Below, one piece after another: positions 36,552 to 46,729 of a stretch of DNA of 64,000 nucleotides. The notes beneath the pieces were generated by a model, which was not told the origin of the DNA, searched no databases, and saw nothing but the letters and a program-made list of their open reading frames with translations. Source of the DNA: Rebecca billardiae RCC1528 (taxonomy: Eukaryota; Haptophyta); the NCBI GenBank assembly GCA_965240325.2, contig OZ251234.1:620001-684000 (forward strand). The letters run 5' to 3'. Position 1 is the stretch's first letter. The number at the start of each line of letters is the position of its first letter. A program made the position numbers and the translations under genes.

Positions 36552-38615
36552 ATGATGGCGGCGCCCAGGGCGCCCCCATTCAGCCAACTCATGAGCTCCT
36601 CGCGAGGGCGGAGCCCTCACCGCTCGGGCCTGCGAGCATTCGCCTCGCGCAACCGCGTCGAGCTCTCTCTGCTGCTGTGGCCGGTCGTGTGGCTGCCGCT
36701 GCTTGGACTGGGCATGCCCCCCCGCGCCGCGCGGATGCTGTACGTGGCAGCGATCATGGCATCGCTCTGGATCCAGCAGCCCGTGCCGCTCGCCGTGACG
36801 GCTTTCGTGCCCATCGTCGCGCTGCCCGCCTTGGGCATCAGCACCGCGTCGCGTGTCGCCGGCTCCTACATGGGCGACGCGAACGCCCTCTTCCTTGCGG
36901 GCTTCATGATCGCGGCAGCGGTGGAGCGATGCGGCCTGCACCGCCGGCTCGCGCTGGTCGTGCTCGTGCACTCGGCGGGGAACCCGGGGCGTTTGATGCT
37001 GGGTTTCATGGGCACGACGGCGCTCCTCTCCGCCTTCATGTCGAACACGGCCACGGCAGCGATGCAAGTACCGCTCGCAGAGGGTGTCATCAAACGCATG
37101 CGCCGCGCGGCTCGGCAGAAGCTGGACTCTGAGCTGGCTGCTCCCGCGAGACCCGCGCTCGAGCTGCAAGAGGTGGAGTCGCACCTGCCGCCCGGCAGCG
37201 GCGCGGGTGACTCGGGCATCTCGCCCGATGCCAGATCCAGAGATGAGCCGGGCCACGCGGACGGCCAGAACGGCCGCCAAGCGCCGAAGGCGCGCTCTCC
37301 GCCCGAGCCGTCCCTTGCGCCCGAGCAGGCGCCACGCTCACCGGGCGTGGGCGCTCGCGGCTCGCTCGAAGACGCCGAGCGCGACATCGAGACCTTCGCG
37401 CGGGCGCTCATGCTCGCCATTGCGTACTCGGCATCGCTGGGCGGCATCTCAACCCTCACCGGCACCGGCCCGAACATCGTCTTCTCCGGCCAGTTTGCGG
37501 CGCTCTTCCCGGAGGCGCCGCCCGTCTCGTTTGCGCAGTGGACGGTGTTTGCGCTCCCCATCTCGCTCGGGCTCCTGCTGCTGGCGTGGTGCATGTTCTG
37601 GGCGACCCGGCGGTTTTGCGGCGGGTCGGGCCGCGCGCGCGCCATGCACGTGGACACCGCGTCGCTGCGCGCAGAGCTGCGCGCGCTCGGCCCGCTCTCG
37701 CGCGCGGAGGTGTCGGTGACGGCAGTGCTCGCGCTCACGTTTGCGCTCTGGCTCACGCGCTCGCCCGGCTTTGCGCGCGGCTGGGAAGACCTCTTCGAGC
37801 CCAAGTACGTGTCGGACACGACCGTCGCGATCTTCGCGCTGCTTCTTCTCTTCGTGCTGCCAGGCGACGAGCCCGAGGGGGCGCGTGCCGGCGCGCACCA
37901 GGATGCAGCCACACGCGTCGACGTGGGTGGCGATCCGGCCGACCGCGCAGATGCGCGGCCCGAACGCCGGCCGAGCGACGGAGCGCCGTCGCTCGCCGAG
38001 CACTCCGCGCCGCCACCGCCGCCGCTGCGGCTGCTCGACTGGAAGACGGCCAACGGCATCCCTTGGAACATCGTCCTCTTGCTGGGTGGCGGCTTCGCCG
38101 TCGCGAACGGCTTCGTCGACTCCGGCCTCTCGACTGTCATGGCGTGCTCGCTGCTGGGCGGCTCGGCAGTCGCGTCGCTGCCGCCCGCCCCGCTCGCGCT
38201 GCTCCTCACCGGCGTGGTGACGCTCTTCACCGAGCTGTGCTCCAACGTGGCGACCTCGACGATCGTGCTCCCGATCGTAGCGACCATTGCCCAGGCGATG
38301 GGCGTCGACCCACGCTTACTCATGATCCCCACGACGCTCGCGTGCTCTCTCGCGTTCATGCTGCCCGTCTCCACGCCGCCGAACGCGATCGCGTTCGCGA
38401 CGGGCCACCTGCGCGTGCAAAATATGGTCATCCCGGGCGCGGTGCTGAACATCGCTGGCACCCTGTGCATCGTCGGCGCCATGTTCACCTACGGCACCGC
38501 GCTCTTCGGGATGGAGGCGTCAGGGGGGCTGCCCCCGTGGGCGGTGGTGCGTGGAGGGTCCGACGGCGGCGACGCCGGTGGCAGCACCATGGCGGCGTGC
38601 GGGGCAGCAGGCTAA
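36552..38615 (+). CDS. SLC13/DASS-type anion:sodium symporter
   Basis: 687 aa from ATG 36552, with a second in-frame ATG directly after. Polytopic membrane protein. It has the two DASS substrate/sodium motifs SNTATAAM and CSNVATSTIVLPI, and the SLC13 signature PVSTPPNAIAF near the C-terminus, plus repeated helices such as LLGGGFAVANGFVDSGLS. The family carries sulfate, phosphate or di/tricarboxylates with sodium. A long hydrophilic loop (about residues 198-275, Pro/Ser/Asp-rich) and a second one near 440-490 may be cytoplasmic and regulatory, as in the SPX-less and plant-type members. The substrate cannot be decided from sequence. The C-terminus is Gly-rich. Confidence 0.88.
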   Translation: MMAAPRAPPFSQLMSSSRGRSPHRSGLRAFASRNRVELSLLLWPVVWLPLLGLGMPPRAARMLYVAAIMASLWIQQPVPLAVTAFVPIVALPALGISTASRVAGSYMGDANALFLAGFMIAAAVERCGLHRRLALVVLVHSAGNPGRLMLGFMGTTALLSAFMSNTATAAMQVPLAEGVIKRMRRAARQKLDSELAAPARPALELQEVESHLPPGSGAGDSGISPDARSRDEPGHADGQNGRQAPKARSPPEPSLAPEQAPRSPGVGARGSLEDAERDIETFARALMLAIAYSASLGGISTLTGTGPNIVFSGQFAALFPEAPPVSFAQWTVFALPISLGLLLLAWCMFWATRRFCGGSGRARAMHVDTASLRAELRALGPLSRAEVSVTAVLALTFALWLTRSPGFARGWEDLFEPKYVSDTTVAIFALLLLFVLPGDEPEGARAGAHQDAATRVDVGGDPADRADARPERRPSDGAPSLAEHSAPPPPPLRLLDWKTANGIPWNIVLLLGGGFAVANGFVDSGLSTVMACSLLGGSAVASLPPAPLALLLTGVVTLFTELCSNVATSTIVLPIVATIAQAMGVDPRLLMIPTTLACSLAFMLPVSTPPNAIAFATGHLRVQNMVIPGAVLNIAGTLCIVGAMFTYGTALFGMEASGGLPPWAVVRGGSDGGDAGGSTMAACGAAG

Positions 38616-39748
38616 GCTTTATTATTATTTTTAAAAAATAGATCGAGTTATATAGTAGTGTCATCCGCCATTCGGTAACCGCCACTGGCGCCGCCAGCCG
38701 ACCGCTACGTACGACAGCCGGCAGCCGCGGCGGGTCGGGCGAGCCAGGCGACTGAGGCGAGAGTAGTATATATATATAGCCTTTGCTCCGACAGCCGTGT
38801 TTGCCATCAGTATTCAGTACCAGGGTGTACCGTAGTAGTCTAATAAGTAGAATCGTGCGTAGCTAATTACACCGGGATCGGGGATGGGTGACCAGCACGC
38901 GCCACGCTTTCATTGTCACTGTCAGCCAGGGGCGTTGCGCCAGCTGGACAAACACGGTTCCGGTCTTCTTCAGATCTCGCTTTTCAAAACGAAATGTTCC
39001 GGCCGTGCCCTAACCCCTTGTAACTAAAGTTCTCTGTATGTAATTTACCCACCACAGGTGGCTCCGGCTCCAGTCCACCCCCCCCAGCTCGTCCGTTACG
39101 TCTTGGCCCCGAGCCGAAGTCAACCAAGCGGACCATGCAGCAGAGTCCCCGCCAGTTCCGACCCCCGATTGATGACTTCAACGAGAAATGTCGCATCCTC
39201 GGACCACCTCCCAATATGTTCAGACTCTATTTTTGCTATGTAATTACCCGTCCCTGACTCAGTTTCAGCACAGTCCGGGAGCGTTCCGGACACCGGTATA
39301 CATATGCGAAAATTATACCCGGACTGGGTATTTAGTTATATAGAAAATAGAGTCTGAACCTATTGGAGGTGTGGCTGATGATCTGCATCTGGCCGTAATA
39401 TCGTCCAAGGGACCGCCTGGGGTGGGCTAGGAGCTATTGTAGATCATCAGAGGCTGCGATCCCGTCGATCAGTGCAGTGTCAAGATGTAACGCTCCACTG
39501 ACCGGACTGGGGGGGGTGGACCGAAGCCGGAGCCAGGTCCAAGGATCCTGGGTCTTGGGTCCTTCGCGTTTGTCCAGCTGGCGCAACGCTCCGGGGTCGT
39601 CGGTACAGTTTACTACGTACAGTTTACTAAGAATAAGAGACGCACACAGCGGCAGGCAGGCGAGATTGACGCCCAAGAATAAGAGACGCAACCTGCCACC
39701 GTGAGCCTTACGCACGTTAAAACAAATAAACTGTACGCTTTCCACCGC
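38616..39748. other. Intergenic region with a hairpin-like inverted repeat
   Basis: No gene seen. GTTCAGACTCTATTTTTGCT at 39217 is the approximate inverse of the sequence at 39331-39359 (TATAGAAAATAGAGTCTGAA), enclosing about 80 bp, possibly a MITE or hairpin RNA. AAGAATAAGAGACGCA occurs twice (39629 and 39676) shortly before the next gene. Confidence 0.5.
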
Positions 39749-40618
39749 ATGGCGGAGCGCACGCTCGCACGGCTTACGGCGGCGGCCGTGGCGGCCCTCG
39801 CTATCGTCGCCGTCGCCTCAACGGCCATCGCACTCGGCGTTCTGGGCCGCTACCTCGGCAGCGCACGGGCTGCCACCCACGACGCCGCGGCCATGGCGCA
39901 TGCGCCTCTGGAGAAGGCCTACTTTGACGACACGTGCCGGGCCGCATGCGGGGGCGCGAACAACGGGAGCAGGTTCCTTGGCCCGGGCTACGACGTGTGC
40001 AGCCAGGGGATGCCGGAAGGCGAGTCGTGCAACGCGCTGGCGTGCGAAACGTTCTGTCCCGGCCGCAGCTGCTTCAACGAGCACATCCCGGACTACTCGG
40101 CACACATTGGCTGCTGCTGCGCGTTCGCGGCGGGTGCGGCGGGGCCCCCGCCCGACGACCCCGTGTACGTGCCGATCACCCCGCCGCTCGGCGAGGTCAC
40201 GTCACTCACCTGCGCGCAGTTTTGCAACGCGGGCGGCTTCGGCGGCGGCTACATCATCGGCACGGCGCCCGATTGCGGCGGCGACTGCGCGACGGACTGC
40301 GGCGACGGCATGTGCTCCCGAGCCAAGCCCACGTACTTCACGGACTATGGCCACCTGTGCGACTCGGACTCGGGGGACAAGGTGTGCTGCTGCGCGTCCA
40401 AGGTGCCGCGCACGCGCCAACGCCTCGTCGCGAGCGGTGTGGGCAGCTGCCTCGACTTCTGCCACTCGGCGGGCTACACGCGCGCCGAGATCGACGGCAC
40501 CGCGCCCGCCTGCGGCGGCGACTGTGGCGACGCGGCCGCGTGCTTCACGGCCACGGACGCCCTGTCCGACTACGGCGATGGATGCTCGTCGGGCGTGAAG
40601 AAGTGCAGGTGCTACTGA
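39749..40618 (+). CDS. Secreted or type II membrane Cys-rich repeat protein
   Basis: 289 aa from ATG 39749; the frame extends upstream only through a GTG. A basic start (MAERTLARL) and a hydrophobic segment (AAVAALAIVAVASTAIALGV) form a signal anchor. The rest is three Cys-rich repeats. The first starts DTCRAACGG. The second reads LTCAQFCNAGGF ... IGTAPDCGGDC ... KVCCC, and the third SCLDFCHSAGY ... DGTAPACGGDC ... SSGVKKCRCY. The pattern C-x3-C ... GTAPxCGGDC ... G-C-x4-K-C resembles the GTAP-C type extracellular modules seen in various secreted eukaryotic proteins. The cysteines should be disulfide-bonded outside the cell or in the lumen. No catalytic motif is visible. Function unknown. Confidence 0.65.
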   Translation: MAERTLARLTAAAVAALAIVAVASTAIALGVLGRYLGSARAATHDAAAMAHAPLEKAYFDDTCRAACGGANNGSRFLGPGYDVCSQGMPEGESCNALACETFCPGRSCFNEHIPDYSAHIGCCCAFAAGAAGPPPDDPVYVPITPPLGEVTSLTCAQFCNAGGFGGGYIIGTAPDCGGDCATDCGDGMCSRAKPTYFTDYGHLCDSDSGDKVCCCASKVPRTRQRLVASGVGSCLDFCHSAGYTRAEIDGTAPACGGDCGDAAACFTATDALSDYGDGCSSGVKKCRCY

Positions 40619-40802
40619 GCGCCCGGCTCGCTGTGGGCATCATACGTTCTACTCACGTGGATGCACTCGGCGCTGGCCCGGTGTTGAGAACGACACTGAG
40701 TATCATGCGGATCCGCCGCCGCTGCCGCGGAAGCACTCCGGAAATCACCCCGCGAAGACACGCGGCGGCGCGATTGAAAATGATATTGCAATACCCCCAT
40801 AC

Positions 40803-41300
40803 AGGGGTAGTTGGGCAGCCAGGGGCTGGCGGCAGCCGAGAGGGGCCGCTTTCCCCCGCCCCCACTGCTGCGAAGGCGGCGGGGGCGCGCTGCTTGCCTC
40901 TGCGGGCGAGCAGCGCGCAGTTAGGCGGCAGTTTTACTCAGTTTACGCCGGGCATGTGGACCTGCCCACCCTTCATCTTCCAGTTCTTCCCTTCGGCTGG
41001 GGCTCGATCAGTCGACGCGGCGTCGCTCGTAACAGCGCAGGCAGGTGTTTGGCGCGGCTGCACTCTTGAGGTGGCTGGGATACGACATCCAGGTGCACTA
41101 GGTGCAGGCTGCAGAGTGCAGCACCCTCCCCGCGTGGTGTCACTACTGTCAGAGCGCGCTCTCGAGCGCGTGCCTTCGAGCGCGGGGCGGCAGCTTGCTG
41201 CAAGGGCCGGCTCGATGAGGTGCGGCAACGCGCCCCTCACCTGCCTGCGCCGGTCTGTTTTGTGGCGGTGTCTTTGTGCAGTGTTGGATGCCTGGATGGC
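40803..41300 (+). repeat. Dispersed repeat C, copy 1
   Basis: From GGGGTAGTTGGGCAGCCAGG to GTGTCTTTGTGCAGTGTTGG. Matches 43369-43801 with several small insertions. Shared core includes GGGCATGTGGACCTGCCCAC and GGCTGGGGCTCGATCAGTCG. Confidence 0.85.
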
Positions 41301-41448
41301 ATCAAATTAATTATTGCGCAGCAAAAAGCCAGAATTGTTTTCAGAAACTCACGCCCGCAAGTCTTGGGCTTGTCAGACAAACCCACACGGACAGGATGGC
41401 CAATTGTCCGGGAGGCGCAGATCAGCATCCGGACGACACACCTGCCCC

Positions 41449-41846
41449 AAGGGTGGTCAGGGTCGCCGACTCCAGTGGCGTCCGGCGCCGGAGGTTCACC
41501 TCCGATTTTTTGCAGCGGCGCGGCGCGCGGGGCCGCCGCCGCTGTGGCGGGCCGCTCGGGGCGTGCACGGCGTGGGCTCGTGCGGCCGCTGCCGCGCACG
41601 CCGAGCGATCCGGCGCGGGCTCGCGGCTTGTCGATGGCCTCGCGCGCCGCAGCGCGACGCGCGCCTTGCCTAGCTTCGCCTGTCTCGCGCCTTGGCCGCC
41701 GTGCACGCGTGCGCCGCCAAACCGCAAGCTCGGCATAGCTCTCAGCCGAGCGTGCACGTGCCTTGCGCGACGCGACGCGGGCATTGCCAGCGGGCGATGT
41801 AGCCGTAGTGCGAGCGCGCGCCGTGAAGCCTCGGCGCGGATCGAGA
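41449..41846 (+). repeat. Inverted repeat IR41, left arm
   Basis: Inverse of 42126-42532. It starts CAAGGGTGGTCAGGGTCGCC and ends near CGCGGATCGAGA. The arms are about 400 bp with a roughly 280-bp spacer. Differences are small substitutions and short indels. Both arms are open in the same (inverted) frame, encoding Arg/Ala-rich sequence such as AELAVWRRTRARRPRRETGE. Confidence 0.85.
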
Positions 41847-42125
41847 GTGTCTTCAACGTCTCGGTCAGCTGTCGACAACTGCTGACGCATCAACCACCAA
41901 TGGACATCACGGTCCTCCGTTGAACGATGGGCTATCGCGACGCTGCGACTCGTGAAGACTAGGCGAGCGTTGTAGCCAAAACGATGAACGCCACTATGAC
42001 GTGTGTGTGAGCCTTGCGTGACGATGCGACGTGACGATCGCCCCGGCAAGAGAGTCAGTCGTGCAGCTTTCAGCACTGCTCAACGAACAGACGGTCCACG
42101 CGCGTACGCGGCATCATTTCATTGT

Positions 42126-42532
42126 TCTCGATCCGCGCCGAGGCTTCACGGCGCGCGCTCGCACTACGCCTACATCGCCTGGCGGCAATGCCCGCGTCGC
42201 GTCGCGCAAGGCACGTGCACGCTCGGCTGAGAGGTATGCCGAGCTTGCGGTTTGGCGGCGCACGCGTGCACGGCGGCCAAGGCGCGAGACAGGCGAAGCT
42301 AGGCAAGGCGCGCGTCGCGCTGCGGCGCGCGAGGCCATCGACAAGCCGCGAGCCCGCGCCGGATCGCTCGGCGTGCGCGGCAGCGGCCGCACGAGCCCAC
42401 GCCGTGCACGCCCCGAGCGGCCCGCCACAGCGGCGGCGGCCCCGCGCGCCGCGCCGCTGCAAAAAATCGGAAGCGAAGCTCCGGCGCCGGGCGGCCTCCG
42501 CTGGCTAGAGTCGGCGACCCTGACCACCCTTG
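42126..42532 (-). repeat. Inverted repeat IR41, right arm
   Basis: Partner of 41449-41846; leads directly into the ORF at 42606. Confidence 0.85.
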
Positions 42533-42605
42533 CCTGCCCAGTGGAAGGTCAGAAGGTGTGTCGTCCGGTGCGCAGCGAATACTGTCCTCGTCGCCACCCT
42601 CCGCG

Positions 42606-43376
42606 ATGGAGTGTGGCCCGCCCGACGCTGACCAGGCGATGGGCGTGCCGACGGGGGTGGGGCCGACGATGGCGCGCGCGGTGGCGGACGAGACGGCGAG
42701 ACTCGTCGACCACCTGCTCGCCCGCGACCCGGCCCGCAGCTACACCGTGGAGGCGAGGGTCACCGGCGACGGTGGCTTTCAAATCAAGGTGTTCATGTCG
42801 GGCAACTCCCCTGGGGACGTGGACGGTGCGGCGACCCCACAGGGCGGGGCTGGGCTTCCGAGTAGGAGCCGCGGCCCCGCCCCCAGCGCCCCGGCCCGCG
42901 GGCCGGTCCCACCTCGCAAGGGGGGGGCAGCCACGCCAGCCTCTGGTGTGCCTGGTGCTGCGAAGAGGTCCAAGTGTTGGAAGAAGAAGCACCGCGCGGA
43001 TGGCTCGCTGAAGCCGGCTGCGCGTGCGCGGCGGGACAAACGCGCTGCCGAGGCGAGTGATGGCCCGACGCCGCAGCTTCCCAACTCTGGCCCCTTCCGT
43101 GAGCTCGCGCCTTCGGCATCGTCGGACCCGTCGTCGCGGCCGTCCCGCATGTCTTCGGACCGCCAAGAGGCCGGGGGCTGCCATCACCCTCTGGGTGATG
43201 GCGCCCCGGCTGCGGCGTCTGGGCATGAGGGCGCGGCGTCGGCGACGACCGACGAGGTCGTGGGCGCGCTCTTCGCGGGCCCACTCGTCCCGATGGGGCG
43301 TGGGGCCGCGCCTGGCCCTGTTCACAAGGTGTTTGTGTTCGGGGCAGGCGAAGGCTCTGTGCCACAACCGGGGTAG
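42606..43376 (+). CDS. Hypothetical basic protein in repeat cluster
   Basis: 256 aa from ATG 42606 (MECGPPDADQAMGVPTGVGP). The first 65 residues look folded (MARAVADETARLVDHLLARD, then YTVEARVTGDGGFQIKVFMS). The remainder is Pro/Gly/Ser-rich with a basic stretch (KRSKCWKKKHRADGSLKPAA). The stop lies in repeat C, which also occurs without this ORF at 40803. It may be the coding part of a multi-copy element, for example a gag- or ORF1-like protein. I do not recognise it. Confidence 0.4.
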   Translation: MECGPPDADQAMGVPTGVGPTMARAVADETARLVDHLLARDPARSYTVEARVTGDGGFQIKVFMSGNSPGDVDGAATPQGGAGLPSRSRGPAPSAPARGPVPPRKGGAATPASGVPGAAKRSKCWKKKHRADGSLKPAARARRDKRAAEASDGPTPQLPNSGPFRELAPSASSDPSSRPSRMSSDRQEAGGCHHPLGDGAPAAASGHEGAASATTDEVVGALFAGPLVPMGRGAAPGPVHKVFVFGAGEGSVPQPG

Positions 43377-43801
43377 GTGGGCAGACAGGGGCTGGCGGCA
43401 GCCGAGAGGGGCCGCTTTCCCCCGCCCCCGCTGCTGCGAAGGCGGCGGGGGTGCGCTGCTTGCCTCCGCAGGCGAGCAGCGCGCAGTTTACGCCGGGCAT
43501 GTGGACCTGCCCACCCTTCATCTTCCAGTTCTTCCCTTCGGCTGGGGCTCGATCAGTCGACGTGGCGTCGCTCACAGCCAGGCAGGTGTTTGGCGCGGCT
43601 GCACTCTCGAGGTGGCTGGGATACAACATCCAGGTGCAGCACCCTCCCCGTGTGGTGTCAGAGCGCGCTCCAGAGCGCGTGCCTCCGAGCGCGGGGCGGC
43701 CGCTTGCTGCAATGGCCGCCTCGATGAGGTGCGGCAACGCGCCCCTCACCTGCCTGCGCCGGTCTGTTTTGTGGCGGTGTCTTTGTGCAGTGTTGGATGG
43801 C
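43369..43801 (+). repeat. Dispersed repeat C, copy 2
   Basis: Second copy of 40803-41300, here directly after the hypothetical ORF. It is more compact and open in one frame (MWTCPPFIFQFFPSAGARSV), which suggests it once coded. Confidence 0.8.
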
Positions 43802-43849
43802 GTCAATCACGCCTTAACCAAGTGTGCACGTTAAAACATAGTAAACTGT

Positions 43850-44060
43850 AGGCGTCGCGCGTGCGCGGACGCCGGTCTACGGCGGGGATGGCGCTCACCA
43901 AGGCGACGCGAGGGGCAGGGCCCGCCTTGCGCCACGCGCCCAAGGCGGCACACGAGCTTGACGGCCGTGCGCGGGCGCCTCTTGGTGGCGAGAAGACCCG
44001 GTGGCAGCATTCCCGCCGCCTTGTCGACGCCCTCGCCACCTTTTCCGCGCGCAGAGACTG
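43850..44060 (-). repeat. Dispersed repeat D, inverted copy
   Basis: Its inverse matches 47199-47435: CTCTGCGCGC, GCGAGGGCGTCGACA, GGGTCTTCTCGCCACCAAGA, CGGCCGTCAAGCTCGTGTGC and GGCGCGTGGCGCAAGG. Confidence 0.8.
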
Positions 44061-45097
44061 CTGACTGGCACGAGCGGCCTTGAGAGAAGGGACTTGAAGG
44101 CCTGCCCGATGAGGCGCACGAAGGGCACGCGTGCGCCCCTGAGGTATTCAACGGTCGGGGTTTTCGCTTCTGTGCGAGGGGCCTGAGAGTGCTGAACAGC
44201 GCGAGGGGCCTGAGAGTGCTGAACATCACCGCTGCGTCTTGAGCCATGCTGGCATCGGTCAGACCGCACGCATGTGCTACAGTACGGTGACAGCCCGGAC
44301 TGAGGCCAGTGTCACTTGGCATTCGCGCCGCCGTTGGCACGCGTCGCACAGTTCAGTAAGTGTTGCGTCGACTCCCGATACCTTGCGGTCTGCTTCGTCG
44401 CGCATGCCTCGACCTCCCTACGAATGGCTGCATGGGCACCCGGCTCGCTTGGCCGGCGGCCGGGAGTCAGTGCCGATGGCCGAGTGTTACTCGACCGGCC
44501 TTCTTCGTGCAGCAGTCCGGACACCTTCCTGCTCCAGATCAGACCACACCATGCTACCAGCGTAGGTACACACGAGCCTGCAGACGATCGCTCACAGGTC
44601 GAGCGCGCTGTCTACGGCCAGCAGGTGCCCGAGAACGCACCATGCGGCAACATGAGCATTTGAGGTGTTTGAACAATATACTCACCAAGCAACAAAACCG
44701 CTCAACTCCGCTGAGTATGCACGGGGATCGTCGCGCGCGGGGGCTCGCCGACGCGCCAACACCTAGGCCCATCAGGCGGACGCTGTAACTCGTCCTTAGG
44801 AGGCCTCTGGCACTTGCGTGCGCGCGTTCTCGCGCGGCGTTCCGCATGGTGTACATGTCGCGTCGAAAATAACAGGGCCCTGCGCGCGGCGAGAGCGGCG
44901 AGGGCGGGCAGGAGCGCGCGGGCGTGAGGCCCATAGGTGTCCTCGGCCGCGCCGACCTCGCGCGCGCACCCGCAGCGGCCGTGGGTGCGCGTTCGAGCGC
45001 GCCGCGTGAGGCCGCCATCGTGCCGTGCGCGCGCCGAGCCCCATCCTGTCCGTGCTGGGGTTTGTCTGACAAGTCTTGGGCATCCGGATCATCCACG
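44061..45097. other. Repeat-flanked non-coding region
   Basis: No supported gene. GCGCGAGGGGCCTGAGAGTGCTGAACA-like sequence is tandemly repeated at about 44175-44225. Near its end (45043-45083) a segment ending GGTTTGTCTGACAAGTCTTG is inversely related to 41362-41403. Confidence 0.45.
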
Positions 45098-46729
45098 ATG
45101 GCCGAGCTCGTGGCCGAGCTCGACGAGCAGGCCTTGGCGCGACAGGCGCTCGATGAGGAGGGAACGATCATGCAGGCGATAACGCTGACGCCCGTGCAGC
45201 AGCTACTGCGCATACCTCCGTTGCTCGTCCATCTCGCCGGGCTCGTCATCACGCCTGAACAGCACGCCGCGCTTGCGGCCGGGCAGCCCGTCGAGCTTTC
45301 CGCCGAGCAGGATCGGCAGTTTGCTCGCCTGCAGATCTACTTCCACACGGCGAAGCAGGAGCGTGAGCCGGGCCTCGGACAAGCGCGCCTCTTCAAGCTC
45401 GCGCCGTCCTTGATACAAACGCCGCCGTCGCTTCCGCCTGCCGACGTGAGCGCGCATGCGCCTGCGGTGGATCAGGCGGCTGCGCAGGCACGCGCGCGAG
45501 AGGCGGAGGAGGCGCTCCTGGCGGAGATCGAGGCTGAGGAGCGAGCCACGCGTAGTAAGCGAGGCCGCCGAGGCGGCCGCGGCAAGCGCCAGGCGCACAA
45601 CGCGCCCCCAGCCCCTCACGACAGCACGGACGACTCATCGAGCGCGGACGAGCCGGAAGCCGACGAGGGACACGCCGATGGCGCGAGAGGCGCGCAGCTG
45701 CATGGCGCTTCCCTCGAGGCGCTCGCCGCACTGCGGCCAGTGCCACTCGACGAGGCCGACTTCCGCCCGGAGGATTGGGTCGAGGTGGTGCCGCGCCGAC
45801 ACAGGAAGCAGCAGCTGGCAGCGATGACCGCACCCGCACTTGACGGGGCAGGCCAAGCGCCGCCGCTCGATGCCGTCTCGGCGTGGCCCCGTGCGGACAG
45901 CGGCGGCGCAGCGGCGCCAGCATCGTCCCGCGTGCCCGAGCCGGCTGCGACTGGGTCCGCGCCCGCAGAGCCGGCGCCCGCCGAGGAGGCGGTGCGCCCG
46001 GCTGCGGCGGCGACCGCGCCCACTGAGGCGGTGGAACCGGATCGCGCCGCTGTGACGTCCTCCTCCGCTGCGCCCGTGGCTTCGCGCCAAGAGCCCACCG
46101 CGCCGCGCGCGCAGCCGGTGCTGTCCCATGGCACTGCCACGGCCGCTGCGTCCGCGCAGCCCCCGACGCGCTCGGCCAACGGCCCACCAGTGGCGACCGC
46201 GGCAGATGCGGCCGGCGGGATGCTGCGTGCGCGGGTGCCGTCAGAAGTGCATGCAGCGGCTGCGCAGCCGATCGCATCGCCCTGGGTCGGCGCGGCGGGC
46301 GACGAGTGCGCGGCGAGCATCGGCGAGGCCGTGCGCAGGTACGTGCACCAGGTGCTCAGCTCAGAACGCGCAGCACACGACAGCGCACTGCGCCGTGCGC
46401 TCCAGGAGGCGCATGATCGCTCCGAGGCTCGAGTGCAGTCGCTGCGGCTGCGGCTGTACATTGCGGAGAACAAGTGCCACGAGCTCGAGCAGATGGTGCG
46501 GGAGCTGCAGGCGACGGTCACGCAGCTACGCACGACGCCGGCTGGTGGATCCGGTCCGGGCGACGGCTCCCGAGCCTTTGACGGCTCACCCACCTCGGCG
46601 ATCACAGTGCTGACGGTCAACAGCGCGGCCACAGCGGATGGTGGCGCCGATGCCGGTCTCGCCGCGGCGGCTGCGGCTCGCGGTGCCTCGGGCTCTCCTC
46701 GAGGGACCTCGCCGGACGACCATGTGTGA
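45098..46729 (+). CDS. Hypothetical coiled-coil protein, Ala/Pro-rich middle
   Basis: 543 aa from ATG 45098 (MAELVAELDEQALARQALDE). Residues 1-110 are helical (LTPVQQLLRIPPLLVHLAGL, EQHAALAAGQPVELSAEQDR). A charged stretch with RSKRGRRGGRGKRQ follows, then a long Ala/Pro/Glu region. The C-terminal part has a helical coiled coil (about 420-480: AVRRYVHQVLSSERAAHDSA, then CHELEQMVRELQATVTQLRT). The arrangement is reminiscent of ORF1-type proteins of retroelements, and the surroundings are repetitive, but there is no zinc knuckle or RRM to prove it. Codon composition is more gene-like than that of the nearby repeat ORFs. Confidence 0.5.
   Translation: MAELVAELDEQALARQALDEEGTIMQAITLTPVQQLLRIPPLLVHLAGLVITPEQHAALAAGQPVELSAEQDRQFARLQIYFHTAKQEREPGLGQARLFKLAPSLIQTPPSLPPADVSAHAPAVDQAAAQARAREAEEALLAEIEAEERATRSKRGRRGGRGKRQAHNAPPAPHDSTDDSSSADEPEADEGHADGARGAQLHGASLEALAALRPVPLDEADFRPEDWVEVVPRRHRKQQLAAMTAPALDGAGQAPPLDAVSAWPRADSGGAAAPASSRVPEPAATGSAPAEPAPAEEAVRPAAAATAPTEAVEPDRAAVTSSSAAPVASRQEPTAPRAQPVLSHGTATAAASAQPPTRSANGPPVATAADAAGGMLRARVPSEVHAAAAQPIASPWVGAAGDECAASIGEAVRRYVHQVLSSERAAHDSALRRALQEAHDRSEARVQSLRLRLYIAENKCHELEQMVRELQATVTQLRTTPAGGSGPGDGSRAFDGSPTSAITVLTVNSAATADGGADAGLAAAAAARGASGSPRGTSPDDHV

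Noticed and set aside
36866-38488. 540-aa minus-strand ORF antisense to the SLC13-like gene
   Set aside because: Ser/Ala/Arg-rich shadow; the plus strand has the SNTAT and STPPNAIAF transporter motifs.
40803-41300. Coding gene in repeat C copy 1
   Set aside because: Frame is interrupted by indels relative to copy 2, so it is treated as a repeat only.
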